A DNA stretch of 64,000 nucleotides, taken from Pseudonocardia ammonioxydans. Lineage in GTDB: Bacteria > Actinomycetota > Actinomycetes > Mycobacteriales > Pseudonocardiaceae. This document shows positions 61,747 to 64,000 of the stretch, piece after piece. The stretch lies in contig NZ_FOUY01000021.1 in assembly GCF_900115005.1 (NCBI RefSeq), positions 62,001-126,000 on the forward strand, in the 5' to 3' direction. The notes under the pieces are model-generated. The model saw only the letters and a program-made list of their open reading frames with translations, was not told where the DNA came from and did no database searches. Position 1 is the first letter of the stretch; every line of letters begins with the position of its first letter. The translations under genes and the position numbers were made by a program.

Positions 61747-62460
61747 GTGAACGACGGAGACCTCTCCTCGCTGCGCCGGTGCGCGGACGGCATCCGGGCC
61801 CGGGTCGACCGGGTGCTCGACGATCTCTGCTCGGCACGGGCCGACGTCGTCCGGATGCTCGCCCCGGCCCGGCGGCCCCTGCACCGGGCCGACATCGCGC
61901 AGGTGCAGCCGATCCTGCTGGCCGTGCTCGACCGGCACCGCGGCTTCGTGCAGGGGGTCGGCCTCGCGCTCGACGACGGCCACCTCGACGACGCGGAGCG
62001 CTGGCTGGAGTGGTGGCGCAGCGAGGACGACACGCCGGCCCGGTTCGTCCGCCACGAGCTCGATCCGGAGCACCACCACTACTACGACTACGTCGCCAAG
62101 GAGTGGTTCGCGCGGCCCCGGTGGACGGGCCGACCGGCCGTCACCGGCCCGTTCCTCGACTTCGCCGGGACCAACGAGCACACCGTCACCCTCGCCGTAC
62201 CGGTCGTCGGGGACGACGGGTTCGTCGACGTGCTGGGTGCCGACGTCGCGGTCGAGGGCGTCGAACGGCTGCTGGTCGAGTCCCTGCGGCTGGGGCCGGC
62301 GGACGCCGTGCTGCTCGACGAGAACGACCGTGTCGTGGCCTCGACCAGCGCGCGGTGGTGGAGCGGGACCCTGCTGCGCCGGGACCCCGGTACCGGGTGG
62401 TCCGAGGAGATCGCCCTCGGCGGCGACCTGCGCTGGCGGCTCACCGCAGCGCAGTGCTGA
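61747..62460 (+). CDS. Soluble cache-domain protein
   Basis: This 237-residue protein has a long N-terminal helix (residues 1-55) and a PDC/cache-like beta-sheet domain (about 100-235) with the YYDYVAKEWFARPRWTGRPAVTGPF stretch near 115 and VLGADVAVEGVERLL near 160. It lacks membrane segments and any kinase or methyl-accepting domain, so it would bind a ligand inside the cell. GGGGAGACC precedes the GTG. It follows the GntR gene by 58 bp and may work with it. Ligand unknown. Confidence 0.8.
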   Translation: MNDGDLSSLRRCADGIRARVDRVLDDLCSARADVVRMLAPARRPLHRADIAQVQPILLAVLDRHRGFVQGVGLALDDGHLDDAERWLEWWRSEDDTPARFVRHELDPEHHHYYDYVAKEWFARPRWTGRPAVTGPFLDFAGTNEHTVTLAVPVVGDDGFVDVLGADVAVEGVERLLVESLRLGPADAVLLDENDRVVASTSARWWSGTLLRRDPGTGWSEEIALGGDLRWRLTAAQC

Positions 62461-62473
62461 CGGAACGGCGCGG

Positions 62474-63235
62474 CTACAGCCGCGTCGCCGCGTCGAGGCG
62501 CACCACCTCGCCGTTGATGAGCTCGTTCTCCATGAACGCGCCGACGAGCTGCGCGAAGTCCGCCGGGGTACCGAGCCGCTTCGGGAACACGTGCAGGTCC
62601 ATCAGGGCCGCCCGCCGCTTCTCGTCCGTGCCGGCGAGCATCCCGGTGTCCATGATCCCCGGGCAGATCGTCATCACCCGGATGCCGTGCAGGGCCAGGT
62701 CCCGCGCCAGCGGCAGCGTCATGGCGGCGATACCGCCCTTCGACGCCGCATAGGCGGCCTGGCCGACCTGCCCCTCCAGCGCGGCCGCCGAGGACACGTT
62801 GACGACCAGGCCCCGCTCGCCGTGCTCGCCGGGGTCGTTGCGCTCCATGACCGCCACCGCGCGGCGCAGCACGTCGAAGGTCCCGACGAGGTTGACCTCG
62901 AGGGTCCTGCGGAACACGTCCAGCGGGTGCAGCTCGCCCTTGCGCGACAGCACGCGCGCGGCCGGGCTGATCCCGGCGGCGTTCACGCAGACGTCGATCC
63001 GGCCGAACCGCTCCGCGACGGTCGCGACCGCCGCCTCGGCCTGCCCCTCGTCGGTCACGTCGCACGGGACGAAGACCGCGCGCTCGCCGAGCGCGGCCGC
63101 GAACGCCTCCCCGTCCGACGACGGCAGGTCGAGGATCCCGACCGTCCCGCCGCGCTCGGTCAGCATCCTCGCCGCACCACCGCCCAGCCCCGAGGCCCCA
63201 CCGGTCACCAGCCCGACCGCGTTCTCGATCCGCAC
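62474..63235 (-). CDS. HSD10-like SDR (3-hydroxyacyl-CoA dehydrogenase type 2)
   Basis: This 253-residue SDR starts IENAVGLVTGGASGLGG, as in type 2 3-hydroxyacyl-CoA or 2-methyl-3-hydroxybutyryl-CoA dehydrogenases. It has CDVTD near 60, catalytic Ser in NVSSAAALEG near 145 and YAASKGG near 160. GGGAGGTGCGC precedes the GTG at 63235, so the 12-bp repeats upstream are in the leader. Site H lies about 84 bp before the start. It probably acts in beta-oxidation of the catabolic pathway. Confidence 0.9.
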   Translation of the reverse strand: MRIENAVGLVTGGASGLGGGAARMLTERGGTVGILDLPSSDGEAFAAALGERAVFVPCDVTDEGQAEAAVATVAERFGRIDVCVNAAGISPAARVLSRKGELHPLDVFRRTLEVNLVGTFDVLRRAVAVMERNDPGEHGERGLVVNVSSAAALEGQVGQAAYAASKGGIAAMTLPLARDLALHGIRVMTICPGIMDTGMLAGTDEKRRAALMDLHVFPKRLGTPADFAQLVGAFMENELINGEVVRLDAATRL

Positions 63236-63253
63236 GCGCACCTCCCGCTCCGA

Positions 63254-63296
63254 CGACTGCTCAGCCGACCGCTCAGCCGACTGCTCAGCCGACCGC
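63254..63296. repeat. 12-bp tandem repeat in SDR leader
   Basis: CGACTGCTCAGC and CGACCGCTCAGC alternate for 3.6 copies between the SDR ribosome site and site H. Confidence 0.75.
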
Positions 63297-63318
63297 ACCG
63301 CCCGTTCCGCGGCGCAGA

Positions 63319-63340
63319 TTACCAACCAATCGTTTGACAG
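63319..63340. promoter_or_regulatory. Operator-like site H, SDR promoter
   Basis: TACCAA and CGTTTGACAG share the conserved CGTTTG half-site. Only one half is strong; the other is degenerate. Confidence 0.5.
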
Positions 63341-63367
63341 AAAATAGACGACCGGTGGTTGCATACC

Positions 63368-63386
63368 CACCAAACGGCCGTCAGAG
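63368..63386. promoter_or_regulatory. Operator-like site I, monooxygenase promoter
   Basis: CACCAAACGGCCGTCAGAG resembles sites A, E and F (ACCAAACGnCCG core). It is 38 bp upstream of the monooxygenase ATG. Confidence 0.55.
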
Positions 63387-63424
63387 TGTGAACGGTGTCA
63401 CGGGCCCCCCAGGGAGGAGCAACG

Positions 63425-64000
63425 ATGCCCCGCACCGAACCGGACGTCGTCGTCGTGGGAGCCGGCTTCGCCGGGCTCTACCAGCTGTACCGGCTGCGCG
63501 AGCTCGGCCTGACCACCCGCGTGTTCGAGACCGCCGACGGGGTCGGCGGCACGTGGTACTGGAACCGCTATCCCGGCGCGCGCTGCGACGTCGAGAGCCT
63601 GTCCTACTCCTACTCGTTCTCCCCGGAGCTGGAGCAGGAGTGGACGTGGTCGGAGAAGTACCCGACCCAGCCGGAGATTCTGGCCTACCTCGAGCACGTC
63701 GCCGACCGGTTCGACCTGCGCCGCGACATCACGTTCGGCACCCGGGTCGAGTCCTGTGTGTGGGACGAGCGGACCCGGCGCTGGACCGTCACCACCGGCT
63801 CCGAGACGGTCACCGCCCAGTTCGTGATCATGGCGACCGGGTGCCTGTCGGTCGCGAAGGCCCCGGAGGTCCCGGGTGCCGCGTCGTTCGCCGGACCGAT
63901 CCACCACACGAGCCACTGGCCGCACGAGGGTGCCGACGTGTCCGGCAGCCGGCTGGGGGTGATCGGCACGGGCAGCTCCGGCATCCAGTCGATCCCGATC
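63425..64000 (+). CDS. Baeyer-Villiger monooxygenase (partial, runs off right edge)
   Basis: The first 192 residues show an FAD motif VVVGAGFAGLYQL near residue 10, GVGGTWYWNRYPGARCDVES near 39 and the Baeyer-Villiger fingerprint FAGPIHHTSHWP at residues 155-166, which matches FxGxxxHxxxWP exactly. The NADPH-binding VIGTGSSGIQ begins at the edge. GGAGGAGCAACG precedes the ATG. Such enzymes insert oxygen next to a ketone, giving an ester or lactone. It follows site I, so it may convert the ketone made by the mycofactocin-type dehydrogenases. Confidence 0.94.
   Translation, partial: MPRTEPDVVVVGAGFAGLYQLYRLRELGLTTRVFETADGVGGTWYWNRYPGARCDVESLSYSYSFSPELEQEWTWSEKYPTQPEILAYLEHVADRFDLRRDITFGTRVESCVWDERTRRWTVTTGSETVTAQFVIMATGCLSVAKAPEVPGAASFAGPIHHTSHWPHEGADVSGSRLGVIGTGSSGIQSIPI

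Noticed and set aside
58111..62460. Ethanolamine-utilisation microcompartment operon
   Set aside because: Only eutH is present; no eutBC, shell proteins, eutE or eutD.

Overview
The window is very GC-rich (mostly above 70%), uses GTG starts freely, and carries mycofactocin-type dehydrogenases, F420-type (LLM) oxidoreductases, GylR-type glycerol control and the uppP/DUF3090/SCO1664/DUF5703 neighbourhood. This points to a high-GC actinobacterium, most likely in or near Pseudonocardiaceae. That placement is inference; no rRNA gene is present.

Positions 1-22,600 and 32,400-41,000, plus 62,470-64,000, form a catabolic region. It encodes two cytochrome P450s, two mycofactocin-type SDRs, an NDMA-dependent-type alcohol dehydrogenase, an aldehyde dehydrogenase, four AMP-forming acyl-CoA ligases, a KstD-like flavoprotein and two phytoene-desaturase-like flavoproteins. 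It also encodes two LLM oxidoreductases, a MaoC-type hydratase, an enoyl-CoA hydratase, a biotin-dependent acyl-CoA carboxylase (both subunits), a Baeyer-Villiger monooxygenase, an HSD10-like SDR, an AAHS-type transporter and several NTF2-like proteins. Most genes overlap by 4 bp. The longest run is a ten-gene operon from 22,507 down to 11,164. Nine related operator-like sites sit at the heads of the transcription units, and one precedes the local TetR gene, so a single acyl-CoA-responsive regulon is a reasonable hypothesis. The enzyme set fits hydroxylation, alcohol and ketone oxidation, ring opening, CoA activation and beta-oxidation of an alicyclic (terpenoid- or steroid-like) compound; the substrate cannot be read from sequence.

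Positions 22,700-30,460 are a glycerol region: gylR-like regulator, glpK1 and glpF1 on one strand and glpF2, glpK2, glpD on the other. Between gylR and glpK1 lie three perfectly phased 38-bp repeats, each a 13-codon mini-ORF whose stop overlaps the next start.

Positions 30,460-32,280 hold an array of 45-bp inverted-repeat elements and two DinB-like genes. Positions 40,800-47,220 hold a PLP dehydratase, an FMO-like protein, a DUF2127 membrane protein, 6-phosphogluconate dehydrogenase, an epoxide-hydrolase-like protein and a TauE-like permease. Positions 47,280-57,880 look like conserved actinobacterial core: a HelD/HelR-type RNA polymerase ATPase, SCO1664, DUF3090, a histidine phosphatase, uppP, an aldo/keto reductase, DUF5703, a 61-bp tandem array, a VOC protein, an SDR, an M20 peptidase and tRNA-Leu(GAG). 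Positions 58,100-62,460 carry EutH, an ALO-type oxidase, a GntR regulator and a cache-domain protein, possibly one amine or sugar-alcohol response module.
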